A DNA stretch of 64,000 nt from Lujinxingia vulgaris (GTDB lineage: Bacteria; Myxococcota_A; Bradymonadia; Bradymonadales; Bradymonadaceae). The stretch lies in assembly GCF_007997015.1 (NCBI RefSeq), contig NZ_VOSM01000003.1:434001-498000 (forward strand), given 5' to 3'. This document shows, piece after piece, positions 18,415-27,869 of the stretch. Under the pieces are notes generated by a model that had not been told where the DNA came from, did not search any database, and saw only the letters and a list, made by a program, of their open reading frames with translations. A program made the translations under genes and the position numbers. The first letter of the stretch is position 1. The number at the start of each line of letters is the position of its first letter.

Positions 18415-18472
18415 TGCACTCTCCGCGTTCGTCCAGGGGGGGGAGCAGGCCGACCGGAACGGTCGGGCGCTC

Positions 18473-18511
18473 AAAAAAGCGGGCCGCTTCAAGGGGCGAG
18501 TGACGCCCCTT
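18473..18511 (-). terminator. Attenuator or terminator between oppA and oppB
   Basis: Read on the minus strand just after oppA, an 8-bp stem (18504-18511 with 18491-18498) is followed by GCGG/CCGC and then TTTTTT. Such hairpins typically let a binding-protein gene be expressed more strongly than the permease genes behind it. Confidence 0.65.
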
Positions 18512-18519
18512 TTGGGGGC

Positions 18520-20241
18520 TTACTCGGCGGCTTCGTTGCCTTCGGCGGCGGGGGCCTCGGGCAAGCTCATGTACTTCAAGAGGTGGATGTCGCGGTTATG
18601 GGGCTCAAAGCCTTTCAAGAATCGCGAAACCAGCACGTTGTTGGTGTAGTAGTAGACCGGAATGACCGGGCCGCGCTCGAGCACAATCGCCTCGGCCTGC
18701 GCCAGCAGCTCCATGCGTTTTGCCGGGTCGCGCTCGGCGCGGGCCTGGTTGAGCAGCGTGTCGTACTCCTCGTCGCTCCAGCCGGTGTTGTTGTTGCCGT
18801 TGCCCGTCTCCCACATGTCCAGGAATGTCATCGGGTCGTTGTAGTCGCCAATCCAGCCGGCGCGCGCGATCTCGTAGTTCATCGAGGAGACGTCCTGCAG
18901 GTAGGTGCGCCACTCCTTGTTCACGAGCTGAATGTCGACTCCTAAGTTGCGCTTCCACATCGACTGCACGGCCTCGGCAATCAGCTTGTGGTTCTCATCG
19001 ACGTTGTAGAGGAGCTGAATGCGCGGGAAGCCCTCCCCGTCCGGGTAGCCGGCCTCGGCCAGAAGCTCTTTAGCGCGGGCCACATCGTAGGTGATGCCCT
19101 CACCGGGCGACGCGTAGCCGGGCAGGCCCTGGGGCACGAAGTGGTTGGCCACGGTGAAGAGGTTGTTCATCGTGTCTTCCACCAACGAGCGGCTGTCCAC
19201 TGACATCGCCAGCGCCTGGCGCACGCGATTGTCGGTCAGCGGGCTCTCCTCGTCGGTGACGTTGATGCGGTAGTAGTAGGTGCCCAGCATCGGCTCCTGC
19301 AGATAATCCGGGTGCGTCAGAAGCCCCGTGATCTGCGCCACCGGCAGGCTCGTCCCGCTCCAGTGCAACTCGCCAGTACGGTACGCGTTCACCGCCGCGT
19401 TGGTGTCCTGGATGATGCGAATGCGCGCCTGATCGAGCGCCACGTTGGCCTTATCCCAATAGTTCTCGCTCTTCTTGAGCATCAGGTCCTGCTGCTCGCG
19501 GTAGCTCTCCAGCTCGTAGGGACCGTTGGTGATGATGTTCTCGGGGCGAGTCCAGTCGTTGCCCTTTTCTTCGACAAGATCCATGGGGACCGGGAAGAAG
19601 GTGTAGAAGGCCACGAGCTCCGGGAAATAGGGAGTGGGCTGGGTCAGCGTCACCTCCAGGGTGCGGTCATCAACAACCTTAACCCCAACCTCGCTCCAAT
19701 CGGTAACCTCGCCCTTCGAGAAGCCCTCGGCGTTTTGAATCACCCACATAAAGCTCTGGTAATCGCTGGGGAAATCGGGGGTGAGCACCCGGCGCCAGGA
19801 GCGCTCAAAGTCGGTGGCCGTCACGGCCTTGCCGTTGGACCATTTGGCGTCTTCGCGCAGCTTAAAGGTGTAAGTGCGACCGTCTTCGCTGAGCTCATAC
19901 GACTCCGCAACGCCCGGCACCACAAGCTCGCTCGCGTCGTCGAGGCCCTCGGTGGTCGGCCCCGGCATCATCAGGCCCTCAAAGAGGTTGAAGGCGATGC
20001 GCCCTTCCGGCGCGCCGCTCATCCGCCCCGGATCGAGGGTCTGGGGGTCGGCGGCCACCGCGAAGGTGAACATCTCAGCCTCGGAGCCGGCCACGAACTC
20101 GGCCTGACCGCCTTTGGCCTGCCCCTCACCACCGGCGGTGGGCTGCTTCTTATCACAGCCCCACACGCTCAGCGCCATCGCCCCTACCAGCGCGCCAGCC
20201 AGCGCGCGCTTACCCATCGTCTTTGCGGAAATTCTCACCAT
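18520..20241 (-). CDS. oppA: Oligopeptide-binding lipoprotein OppA (SBP family 5)
   Basis: A 573-aa periplasmic peptide-binding protein tethered as a lipoprotein (signal peptide followed by SVWGC). The family 5 hallmark stretch follows: FTFAVAADPQTLDPGRMSG, then AESYELSEDGRTYTFKLRED and WSNGKAVTATDFERSWRRVL. The C-terminal half has the family lobe ending near GPVIPVYYYTNN. It delivers peptides to OppB/OppC. First gene of the operon running leftward through oppB, oppC, oppD, oppF and the giant lipoprotein. The start could also be the internal ATG of MGKRALAG, which would give a more typical signal peptide. Confidence 0.93.
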   Translation of the reverse strand: MVRISAKTMGKRALAGALVGAMALSVWGCDKKQPTAGGEGQAKGGQAEFVAGSEAEMFTFAVAADPQTLDPGRMSGAPEGRIAFNLFEGLMMPGPTTEGLDDASELVVPGVAESYELSEDGRTYTFKLREDAKWSNGKAVTATDFERSWRRVLTPDFPSDYQSFMWVIQNAEGFSKGEVTDWSEVGVKVVDDRTLEVTLTQPTPYFPELVAFYTFFPVPMDLVEEKGNDWTRPENIITNGPYELESYREQQDLMLKKSENYWDKANVALDQARIRIIQDTNAAVNAYRTGELHWSGTSLPVAQITGLLTHPDYLQEPMLGTYYYRINVTDEESPLTDNRVRQALAMSVDSRSLVEDTMNNLFTVANHFVPQGLPGYASPGEGITYDVARAKELLAEAGYPDGEGFPRIQLLYNVDENHKLIAEAVQSMWKRNLGVDIQLVNKEWRTYLQDVSSMNYEIARAGWIGDYNDPMTFLDMWETGNGNNNTGWSDEEYDTLLNQARAERDPAKRMELLAQAEAIVLERGPVIPVYYYTNNVLVSRFLKGFEPHNRDIHLLKYMSLPEAPAAEGNEAAE

Positions 20242-20485
20242 CGTCTCAACCTCAGCGCCGTTGCGATTTGACTGAATTTTCTCTCAGTTAAGCGGGCTTG
20301 GTTGTACTGGCAGCGGGCCTCGGGTGTCAATCCGGCGGTGTGGGTGGTGGTGAGGCGTCGGGGTACTCTGGGAGAGCGCGAGCCTCCGGGGTGGTCACGG
20401 GACGCCGCTCGCCATAGGGTAAGGATCCCTGCCACACGACCTCATCCGGGCTTCGGATGTGCCCGCTCCCATTTCTCGAGATGCC

Positions 20486-21436
20486 ATGATGATTTTGGAA
20501 AACCGCCTCAGCCTGCCCTCCTCCTCCGCAATGGGTCGTGCCGTGTTTGCGGCGCTCGTAGGGACGATGCTCGGCGCATGTTCGCACGCCTCCCGCGCCC
20601 CGGAGGCTTCATCCGGGCCGAACGCGTCACCGCCTGTGCCACTGCCACCCGCTGAAGCGAGCATCGATGACGCAATCCTCGTCAGCTGGGTGGACGCGCC
20701 AGACGCCTTGAGTCCACAGGCCCGCCAGGAGCTTCTGGGTGCAGAGTGTGAGCAGGGAGACGTGCAAGCCTGCATCTACGCTGGCGCGCTCGTTGAAAAC
20801 TGGGAGTCGCTGCGCGGCTACTGCGCGATGGGCACCCATGAGGCCTGCGCGATCCTGGGTAGCTACGCGCCCTACGACGCTACGATGGCCAACGCGCACG
20901 CAATGACCGGCGCGCATATGTTGTACCGCACGTTGACGCTGGCCAGGCCCGCCGATGCGCCGGGGACGTTGGATACTGACGTGCGCCAAGCGCTCTACGA
21001 CGCCACGATTCATACCGACGACCCGTGGATTCGCCGTCAGATGAACTTTTTTGGACATCGCGCGCTCCTCGGTCGCTGCCAGGCGGCGCTCGACCGGCTC
21101 GAAGCCGAGCCCGGCAATCAGGACGCTGCTGCGATGGCCGGAAACCTCTGCGGCTACGCGCTCGACGCCATGAACGCGACCTCCGTCATGGTGGAGGACG
21201 ATGCGTTTACGGTGGCCGCCCTGGCCGAGACCTCTCGCATCTACGGACGCCTCGCCAGGGCCATCGACGCGATGCTGCCCGCCAACGCCGCCCGCGCCTC
21301 CGGTGAAGCGGCCGACGCCGATGAGCGGGTCGCGCAGTACTATGAAAACTCCGATGAGGCCTACGCACGCGCAGCAGAGGTCATGAAGGCGTGTGGGTGC
21401 GGGCATTGGGCGTTGATCGAGGATTTTGTTCGCTGA
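20486..21436 (+). CDS. Cys-rich lipoprotein with Sel1/Hcp-like segment, function unknown
   Basis: A 316-aa lipoprotein (signal peptide, lipobox LGAC). The N-terminal third contains CEQGDVQACIYAG and YCAMGTHEACAILG, the paired-cysteine pattern seen in Hcp-type Sel1-like repeats, where disulfides clamp two-helix units. The remainder is helical with further scattered cysteines and ends CGCGHWALIEDFVR. No catalytic motif is recognised. I chose the ATG at 20486, because a GTG at 20459 would place extra residues before the signal peptide. It is divergent from oppA, with about 240 bp between them. The array of satellite-like repeats begins just downstream. Confidence 0.7.
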   Translation: MMILENRLSLPSSSAMGRAVFAALVGTMLGACSHASRAPEASSGPNASPPVPLPPAEASIDDAILVSWVDAPDALSPQARQELLGAECEQGDVQACIYAGALVENWESLRGYCAMGTHEACAILGSYAPYDATMANAHAMTGAHMLYRTLTLARPADAPGTLDTDVRQALYDATIHTDDPWIRRQMNFFGHRALLGRCQAALDRLEAEPGNQDAAAMAGNLCGYALDAMNATSVMVEDDAFTVAALAETSRIYGRLARAIDAMLPANAARASGEAADADERVAQYYENSDEAYARAAEVMKACGCGHWALIEDFVR

Positions 21437-21483
21437 ACACGATCCAAACACGTGACCCGACGACTCGTCGCCTGAACATGCTC

Positions 21484-22030
21484 CCCCACCCGGGGTGGGG
21501 TCGAGGCGATGCCTTATCAAAAAACACCCATCCGATGGGGGGTCGAGGGGGTGCTCAAGGTCTCCAGCTCTCATTTTATGCGAGCCGAAGGCCCCCATTG
21601 TGCCAACCTGTCACACTCAGCCCCCCCCCCTGCTGACAATGCCCGGTCAAAAAGACCCCATCTGGATGGGGAGCCAGCGCATCGCCTGTGCCAACCTGTC
21701 ACACTCAGGCCCCCCTTTTCCGATGGCATGTCGCAGAATGCCACATCCGATGGGGGGTCGAAGGCGATGCCTTATCGGAAAACACCCATCCGAGGTGGGG
21801 TCGAGGGGGTGCTCGAGGCCTCCAGCTCTCATTTTTCGCGAGCCTGAGGCCTCGACCACGCCAACCGGTCACACTCAGCCCCCCCTGTTGGCGAATTTTG
21901 GTCAAAAAGACCCCATCCGGATGGGGGGCCAGGGCATTGGCTGTGCCAACCTGTCGCACTCAGCCCCCCCTTTTCCGATGGCATGTCGCAAAATACCACA
22001 TCCGATGGGGGGTCGAAGGCGATGCCCGAT
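21484..22030. repeat. Satellite-like tandem repeat array with A-B-C higher-order structure
   Basis: The gap 21437-22295 contains two copies of a unit of about 255-258 bp plus the start of a third. Anchors reading GCGATGCC begin at 21506 and 21764, with a related GCGATGCCC at 22019. Each unit is made of three sub-blocks (starting near 21484/21741/21996, 21527/21783 and 21655/21910). Each opens with a palindrome of the form CCCATCnGGATGGGG or a variant. The B and C blocks share a TGCCAACCTGTCACACTCAG stretch before a poly-C run. Stop codons are rare on several frames, giving spurious long ORFs. The rest of the gap (22031-22295) shows no gene. Confidence 0.8.
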
Positions 22031-22295
22031 GTGTTTGCCTCGCGTTCTGGCGGGTTCGGGGGGATGAACGATGGCCTGCACCTGTGTTTCGAGCCGGGGA
22101 ATCGTCAGAACGCTCTTGCCGCAGGATCTGGCGAGCCGAAGCTCTGGCGCGCCTATCGCCCGCAAGGTGGCCCGGTTGGCAGCCCCCCTTTCGTGGTGAT
22201 AGACCTGCAGCCCTGTTGGTAGTGCCCGATGATGCGCTTTGATGGCGCATGAGCGTTGACTCACATTTCTCGAATTTTTTGAAAACGGAGACGGC

Positions 22296-23810
22296 ATGAC
22301 CTCGTACTCGATGGCCTCTGCCCCCTGGCGCGCGGCGCTTGTGGCGGCCGGCGCGCTGGCGCTGAGCCTGACGCCCCCGGCAGCTTCCCCCGCCCTGGCG
22401 CAGGATTCGCCCGACCCGAGCACCCAGAAGACGGTCGAGGCCGGCGACCTGATGGAGAGCCGCACGCTGGAGAACGGTCTCGATGTGATCGTGATCTCCG
22501 ACCCCACCCTGCCGATCGTCACGATCGAGCTCACCGTGAAAAACGGCGCTTACACCGAGACCGCTGAGCTCAACGGGTTGAGCCACCTCTACGAGCATAT
22601 GTTCTTTAAGGGGAACGCCGTTATCCCCAACCAGGAAGCGTACCTGGAGCGGATGCGCGAGCTGGGGATTGTGTTCAACGGCACCACGAGCAGCGAGCGG
22701 GTCAACTACTTCTTTACGCTGCCGGCGGCGAACCTCACCCCGGGCCTGCAGTTTATGTACGACGCCACCACCTCCCCGAATTTCGATGAGGCGGAGTTTG
22801 AGCGCGAGAAGCAGGTCGTGCTTGGCGAGGCCGACCGGGCCGAGTCGAGCCCCTACTACTGGCTCAACCGCGGGGTGGAGCAGCTCCTGTGGCATACCTA
22901 CCCGGCGCGCAAAGATCCGCTGGGCTCGCGAGAGGCGATCATCAACGCCACCGTCGAGCAGATGCGGCGCATGAAGGAGCTTTATTATGTGCCCAACAAC
23001 TCGGTGGTGATGGTCGCCGGCGATGTGGAGCCCGAGGCGGCGTTTGAGGCCGTTGAGGCCGTGTTCGGGCAGTGGGAGCGCGCCGAAGATCCCTTTACGA
23101 TTGAGCCCGTCCCCCCCCACCCTCCTCTTGCCGACGATAGCTATGTGGTGGTGGAGCGCGAGGTGCAGGTTCCGGTCTTCCAGTTCAACTGGCACGGCCC
23201 CTCGGTCGGCGAAGACCCGGTGGGAACGCATGCGGCCGATGTGCTCAGCTATATTCTGAGCCAGCCCACAAGCAAGTTTTATAAAGCGCTGGTCGACAGC
23301 CAGCTCACCCTCGGCGCCTCAAAAAGCTATTACACTCAGGCGTTTACCGGGCCCATCAGCCTGACGGCCCAGGCCCTGCCCGAGCAGTTCTACGCGGCGA
23401 TGGAGGCGGCGCTCATTGAGGTCTCGCGCTTTGCCGACCCCGACTACTTTACTGATGAGCAGCTGGAGGCGGCCAAGACCATCCTGGCCGTGCAGGAGAT
23501 CTACGGTCGCGAGCAGACGAGCTCCTTTGCCCACACCGTGACCTTCTGGTGGGCGGTGGCCGGCCTGGATTATTACCGCAGCTACATCGCGGATCTGGAG
23601 GCGGTGACCCGCGAGGATATCGCCAACTACGTGCGCACCTACATCCTCGACCAGCCCATGGTCGTCGGCGCGCTGGCCAGCCCGGAGCAGGTCGAGAGCC
23701 TGGGGCTGAGCGAGGAGCGCCTGCAGGAAGTCGTCGAGAGCGTGCGCGCTCGACTGGAAAATGAATCGAGCGACACGAGCGATAGCGCTGAAAACGAAGG
23801 AGGCCAGTGA
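22296..23810 (+). CDS. M16 family zinc metallopeptidase, catalytic partner
   Basis: A 504-aa secreted peptidase with a cleavable signal peptide (ending near PALAQ). The inverted zinc motif HxxEH is present as H97-L-Y-E100-H101, and the third ligand Glu is at about 178 in VVLGEADR, the usual spacing of about 77. The C-terminal half-domain has the R/Y region expected of pitrilysin-type enzymes. These enzymes cut short peptides inside a clamshell. CGGAG lies 6 bases before the ATG. The stop overlaps the next start, coupling it to the inactive partner at 23810-25354. The pair probably forms a periplasmic heterodimer like other bacterial M16 pairs. Confidence 0.9.
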   Translation: MTSYSMASAPWRAALVAAGALALSLTPPAASPALAQDSPDPSTQKTVEAGDLMESRTLENGLDVIVISDPTLPIVTIELTVKNGAYTETAELNGLSHLYEHMFFKGNAVIPNQEAYLERMRELGIVFNGTTSSERVNYFFTLPAANLTPGLQFMYDATTSPNFDEAEFEREKQVVLGEADRAESSPYYWLNRGVEQLLWHTYPARKDPLGSREAIINATVEQMRRMKELYYVPNNSVVMVAGDVEPEAAFEAVEAVFGQWERAEDPFTIEPVPPHPPLADDSYVVVEREVQVPVFQFNWHGPSVGEDPVGTHAADVLSYILSQPTSKFYKALVDSQLTLGASKSYYTQAFTGPISLTAQALPEQFYAAMEAALIEVSRFADPDYFTDEQLEAAKTILAVQEIYGREQTSSFAHTVTFWWAVAGLDYYRSYIADLEAVTREDIANYVRTYILDQPMVVGALASPEQVESLGLSEERLQEVVESVRARLENESSDTSDSAENEGGQ

Positions 23811-25354
23811 TGATGAACGCTTCGAACCTTTGGATGCGCTCGTGTGTCGCGCTTGGCGCGGCGGCTGTCTTTGCGGCCTGCTCCGGCGGTGCCCCCACCC
23901 CGGATGAGACCCCGACGGAGGCGCCGGCACCCAACACCGCCGCCTCCGATCGCCCGATCCCCGAGCTGCGCGAGCTGAGCTTTATCGAGGGCTCGCCAGA
24001 GATCACCGAGCTGGAGTCCAGCGAGACGGTGCGCGTCACGCAGGTCGGCGAGCTGAAGGTGATTCATCGGATCACGCCGGCCAACCAGGTGGTGGTCGCG
24101 CGGCTGATCACCGAGGGGGGGCAGGCCGGCCTCACCGAGAGCATCGCCGGCATCGAGCGCCTGGCGCTGGGTGTGGCCGCCGGTGGCGGCACGCTCTCGA
24201 CGCCCAAGGACGCGTTTAACGCGCGTCTGGACAGCGTGGGCGCCTCGGTGGGCTCCTTTGCTTCCGCCGACTACTCCGGGATGTCGATGCGCTCGGTGGT
24301 GGAGCATTTTGACACGACCTGGGAGCTCTTTACCCAGGCGGTGCTTGAGCCGGCCTTCCCCGAAGAGGAGGTCGAGCTGCAGCGCACCCGCCAGATCGCC
24401 TCGATTGAGAGCATCAAAGATGATCCCGATGCCCTGGTCGGTGAGCTTGTGAGCGACCTCTATTTTCGCAACCACGCCTACGAAAACCGTCAGATCGGCA
24501 CGGTGGAGTCGGTCAGCGCGCTGAGCACCGACGAGCTCAAAGCCTGGCAGCGCAGCCTGCTTGAGCCCGAGCGTATGCTGCTTGTGGTGGTGGGCAACAT
24601 CGACCACGACCTGCTGGTCGAGCGCGTCGCGGAGAGTTTCGGGCGCCTGGCGCCCGCCGAGGGCGACGTGCCCGGGGTGGCCGAGGTGGAGCATACCGAG
24701 CCTGCGCTGGAGGTGATCGCGCAGGAGCTTCCCACCAACTACATCATGGGCTACTTCGAGGCGCCGGCGCTCAACGAAGCCGATTATCCGGCGATGCTGC
24801 TGGCCACGCGTTATCTGCGCGATCGCCTCTTTGAGGAGGTCCGCACCCGTCGCAACCTGACCTACGCCGTCTCGGCGGGCATGGCCTCGCGTAAAGAGAA
24901 TTTTGGTTATCTCTACGTGACCGCCACCGACCCGGCCGCCACCCTGCCGGTGATGTTCGCCGAGGTGGAGCGGCTGCAAGACGAGATGGTCAGCGACGCG
25001 GCGCTCGAGAAGATCCGCAACGTCTTTTTGACCAGCCACTACATGAACCTGCAGACCAACGCGAGCCAGGCTGGCATGCTCGCCGACCACGAGCTCCTGG
25101 GTGGCGGCTGGCAGGAGGCCGACGCCTTCCTCGACGCCATCAATGCGGTGACCCCGGCCGATATCCAGCGTGTGGCGCAGGTCTACATGGGCGACTACCA
25201 GTTTGCGGTGGTTGGTAACCCCGAGGCCGTCCCCGGCGAGCTCTTCGGCGTGGAGGACGACGCCGTGGAGGAGACGCAGACCGAAGAGGTGGTGGGCGAA
25301 GAGGCCGATACCTCTGACGAGTCCGCTCCTGCGGAGGCCGAGCCCGAGTCCTGA
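23810..25354 (+). CDS. M16-like lipoprotein lacking the zinc motif, non-catalytic partner
   Basis: A 514-aa lipoprotein (signal peptide, lipobox FAAC) with the M16 fold. The position of HxxEH is occupied by the unrelated sequence TESIAGIERLALG, so it cannot bind zinc. The C-terminal half keeps the family R/Y region (FEEVRTRRNLTYAVSAG). In M16 heterodimers one chain is catalytic and the other, lacking the motif, helps bind substrate; the upstream gene supplies the active chain. AAGGAGG lies 6 bases before the ATG at 23810, which overlaps the upstream stop codon. The C-terminus is a Glu-rich, low-complexity tail. The lipid anchor would hold the complex to a membrane. Confidence 0.9.
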   Translation: MMNASNLWMRSCVALGAAAVFAACSGGAPTPDETPTEAPAPNTAASDRPIPELRELSFIEGSPEITELESSETVRVTQVGELKVIHRITPANQVVVARLITEGGQAGLTESIAGIERLALGVAAGGGTLSTPKDAFNARLDSVGASVGSFASADYSGMSMRSVVEHFDTTWELFTQAVLEPAFPEEEVELQRTRQIASIESIKDDPDALVGELVSDLYFRNHAYENRQIGTVESVSALSTDELKAWQRSLLEPERMLLVVVGNIDHDLLVERVAESFGRLAPAEGDVPGVAEVEHTEPALEVIAQELPTNYIMGYFEAPALNEADYPAMLLATRYLRDRLFEEVRTRRNLTYAVSAGMASRKENFGYLYVTATDPAATLPVMFAEVERLQDEMVSDAALEKIRNVFLTSHYMNLQTNASQAGMLADHELLGGGWQEADAFLDAINAVTPADIQRVAQVYMGDYQFAVVGNPEAVPGELFGVEDDAVEETQTEEVVGEEADTSDESAPAEAEPES

Positions 25355-25374
25355 TGTAACACTTTAAAAACAAG

Positions 25375-25409
25375 CGCCACCCCCGACGATGACGGGGGTG
25401 GCGTTTTTT
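25375..25409 (+). terminator. Rho-independent terminator after the M16 pair
   Basis: A perfect 11-bp stem (25375-25385 with 25393-25403) with a 7-base loop is followed by TTTTTTG. Confidence 0.92.
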
Positions 25410-25429
25410 GTTTTTTTCGCTTTTGTTTC

Positions 25430-26725
25430 ATGCGCTTCGGCGTCTCCTCCCTCCCCCATCGTGCCATGCCTTTCTCCCCCGCTCATGCCATTCGCCAGCG
25501 CGTTCCGCTGGGACTTGATTCGCCCTCATCGGCCGACGTGCTCATCGACGCCACCGCCCTGGACACCGGTCACCGCGACCGGGGCATCGGGCGCTACGTT
25601 CACGGCCTGGTTCAGGCCATGGGAGCGCTGGAGCCTTTGCCAGAGGCCGCGCTCCTGAGGCTGCACCCCGAGGCCACTCCCCTGCCTCAGAAAGCCGAGA
25701 GCAAGGCCCGGGGGCCCTCCGACGGCGAGCTCGCCACGCCATTTGCGACCTGGAAGCTGCGCCGCCCCCGCACCACCCACCTCGGGCGGTTTTTGATCAA
25801 TGAGCTCCGGCTGGCCCGGGAGCTGCGCCAGTCCGGCGCAAAGCTCTACCACGCCACCGAGCCCTGGTCGGCGCCGGTGGGGCCGGGCTTTAAGACGGTG
25901 ATCACCTGCCACGACCTGATCCCGCTGCAGTTTCCAGAGCATTATATGGGCAAGGGGCATCGCTACTGGCAGGTGTATCACCACTACATGAGGCTGCGGG
26001 AGCGGTGGGGTGCGCTCGACCACATCATCGCCATCAGCGAGGCGACAGCCACAGAGCTAAAGCAGCGCTTTAACGTAGCCGATGAGCGTATCACGGTGGT
26101 GCCCAATGGCATCGATCACGGCCATTTTAAGCCCTCTGCGCCGGAAACGATCAAAGCTCTCAAGCAGCGCTTTAATTTAGAAAACCCATTCGCGCTCTAT
26201 GTGGGGGGCTATGATTTTCGCAAAAACACCGAGCTTTTGATCCGCGCGCTGGCCCAGCTTCCCTCCTCCACCGAGCTCACGCTGGTGTTGGCCGGGGGGG
26301 GCGACGCACAGGCGCGTAAGGCCCACGACGCGCTGGCGGAAAAACTCGGCCAGGCCCACCGGCTGCGCTGGCTCGGCTTTGTCGATGATCGCGATCTTCC
26401 GGCGCTCTACGGCGCGGCCGAGTTTTTCGTATACCCCTCGCTGGCCGAAGGGTTCGGGCTGCAGGCTCTGGAGGCGATGGCCTGTGGCTGCCCGGTGATC
26501 GCCAGCGAGCGCTCCAGCCTTCCGGAGGTCGTGGGCGATGCGGCGCTCCTGGCCAACCCGGGCTCGGCCTACGGGTGGGGTGAGTCGATGAGCGCGCTCT
26601 TGAAAGACGACGCACTTCGCGAGAGGCTGCGCCGGGCCGGGCTTGAGCGCGCGCAGAGTTTTTCCTGGGAGCGCTGCGCCCGAGAGACCGCCGCGGTCTA
26701 TGAGCGCCTGCTGGCCTCCACCTAA
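25430..26725 (+). CDS. Glycosyltransferase family 4 (GT-B)
   Basis: A 431-aa cytoplasmic sugar transferase of the GT4 family. The N-terminal domain has [13 protein letters not shown], and the C-terminal domain begins with [12 protein letters not shown]. The nucleotide-sugar site is [17 protein letters not shown] (the E-x7-E signature), followed by [13 protein letters not shown]. It likely adds a sugar to a surface glycan or lipid-linked precursor. No strong ribosome-binding site precedes either possible ATG (25430 or 25466), so the exact start is uncertain. It is followed by a second, atypical glycosyltransferase and a galE-type epimerase in an apparent operon. Confidence 0.88.
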   Translation: MRFGVSSLPHRAMPFSPAHAIRQRVPLGLDSPSSADVLIDATALDTGHRDRGIGRYVHGLVQAMGALEPLPEAALLRLHPEATPLPQKAESKARGPSDGELATPFATWKLRRPRTTHLGRFLINELRLARELRQSGAKLYHATEPWSAPVGPGFKTVITCHDLIPLQFPEHYMGKGHRYWQVYHHYMRLRERWGALDHIIAISEATATELKQRFNVADERITVVPNGIDHGHFKPSAPETIKALKQRFNLENPFALYVGGYDFRKNTELLIRALAQLPSSTELTLVLAGGGDAQARKAHDALAEKLGQAHRLRWLGFVDDRDLPALYGAAEFFVYPSLAEGFGLQALEAMACGCPVIASERSSLPEVVGDAALLANPGSAYGWGESMSALLKDDALRERLRRAGLERAQSFSWERCARETAAVYERLLAST

Positions 26726-26738
26726 TGAGCTGTAGACG

Positions 26739-27869
26739 ATGACTTCTTCAACGATGGCGCTTCCCCCCGAGGCCCGGGTGGCCTTTGTGGCCGACCAGTT
26801 CGCCGACGCCCCGCGCACCCCCGATGAGCCCTACCCGGGCGGGGCCGAGCTCACCGACGCCGCCGCGCTGGAGGCCGCGCCGGTGGAGGTGACCTGCCTG
26901 CGCAGCGCCGAGCTTGAACCTGAGCAGGTTGGCGAGTTTGATCTTTTGATCCTGGGAAACACCGAGGCCCTGGGAGCAGCCCAGGTGCAGGCGCTGGTCG
27001 CCCATGGCCGCCACGTGCTCTTTGAGCATGACCTGCGTCTGTGCCGCTGGCGTGGCAATTTTCCGTCTGCCCCCGACCGCATGCATCGGCTGGGCGCGAC
27101 CTGCACCTGCCCCCACCCGGTGGCACACGCCCTTCTTGACTCGGCGCTGGGCGCGATCTTTTTGACCGAGAGCCAGCGCCGCCATTACGCGAAAAATCCC
27201 TATTATAAAGGCGTGCCCTACGCCGTGCTGGGGAGCTCGCTGATGAACCGGGATTTTTTCGATGAGGTAGACCGCCGTCGCGCGGAGGGCAAAAAGGAGC
27301 GCGAGCATCGGGTCACGGTGTGTTATTCGGGCTCGGCGTCGAAGGGTTTCGAGGAGGCTCGGGCCTTCTGCCGGGAGCAGGGCGAAGAACCCTTTGTGAT
27401 CCGCCACCTTCGCCCCGATGAGGTGCTGGAGGTCCTGGCGAACTCCAGAAACTTTGTGTACCTGCCCCAATCCTTTGAGGCGGCCGGCCGCCTGCCCCTG
27501 GAGGCCCGTTTTCTGGGGGCGAACGTGATCACCAACCGGGTCACGGGCATCGCCCGAGAACCCTGGTGGCAGCTGGATGACGCCGCGGCGCTGCAGCATG
27601 TGCGCCGGGCGCCGGAGCGTTTCTGGGAGCACGTGGCGCGTTTCTACCAGCGTCCAGCGCGCGCCGGGCGGCCGGCAGAGACGCTGGCCGCACTCACCAT
27701 AAAAAGCGTGGCGCGGCGCCCCCTGGCCACCCTGCTTGCGGCCAGCCGCGCCGCCCTGGAAGCCTCACCCCTCTATCCCAATCTGGGCCTTGCTGCAGAG
27801 ACGCTGGAGCGTGCTCAGGCAGACCACCGCCGCGCGCTGGCCCCCCTGGAACCCTCGGAGCTCGTATGA
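26739..27869 (+). CDS. Atypical GT-B-like glycosyltransferase
   Basis: A 376-aa cytoplasmic protein lying between a GT4 glycosyltransferase and a nucleotide-sugar epimerase. It has a Rossmann-like N-terminal half (FDLLILGNTEAL, then FEHDLRLCRWRGNF) and a second half with a sugar-nucleotide-type segment (VYLPQSFEAAGRLPLEARFLGANVITN). That segment mirrors the donor-binding loop of GT-B enzymes but lacks the E-x7-E motif. I call it a probable glycosyltransferase; the acceptor is unknown. It starts 13 bases after the previous gene and overlaps galE by the ATGA of its stop. Confidence 0.6.
   Translation: MTSSTMALPPEARVAFVADQFADAPRTPDEPYPGGAELTDAAALEAAPVEVTCLRSAELEPEQVGEFDLLILGNTEALGAAQVQALVAHGRHVLFEHDLRLCRWRGNFPSAPDRMHRLGATCTCPHPVAHALLDSALGAIFLTESQRRHYAKNPYYKGVPYAVLGSSLMNRDFFDEVDRRRAEGKKEREHRVTVCYSGSASKGFEEARAFCREQGEEPFVIRHLRPDEVLEVLANSRNFVYLPQSFEAAGRLPLEARFLGANVITNRVTGIAREPWWQLDDAAALQHVRRAPERFWEHVARFYQRPARAGRPAETLAALTIKSVARRPLATLLAASRAALEASPLYPNLGLAAETLERAQADHRRALAPLEPSELV

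Noticed and set aside
21484-22030. Tandem repeats read as a CRISPR array
   Set aside because: The sub-blocks are roughly 40 to 130 bp, unequal, lack constant short repeats with unique spacers, and no cas gene is nearby.
21495-22067. A 190-aa open frame and other long frames through the repeat array
   Set aside because: Several frames on both strands are open together, the predicted proteins follow the DNA repeat rather than a protein pattern, and no ribosome-binding site precedes them.
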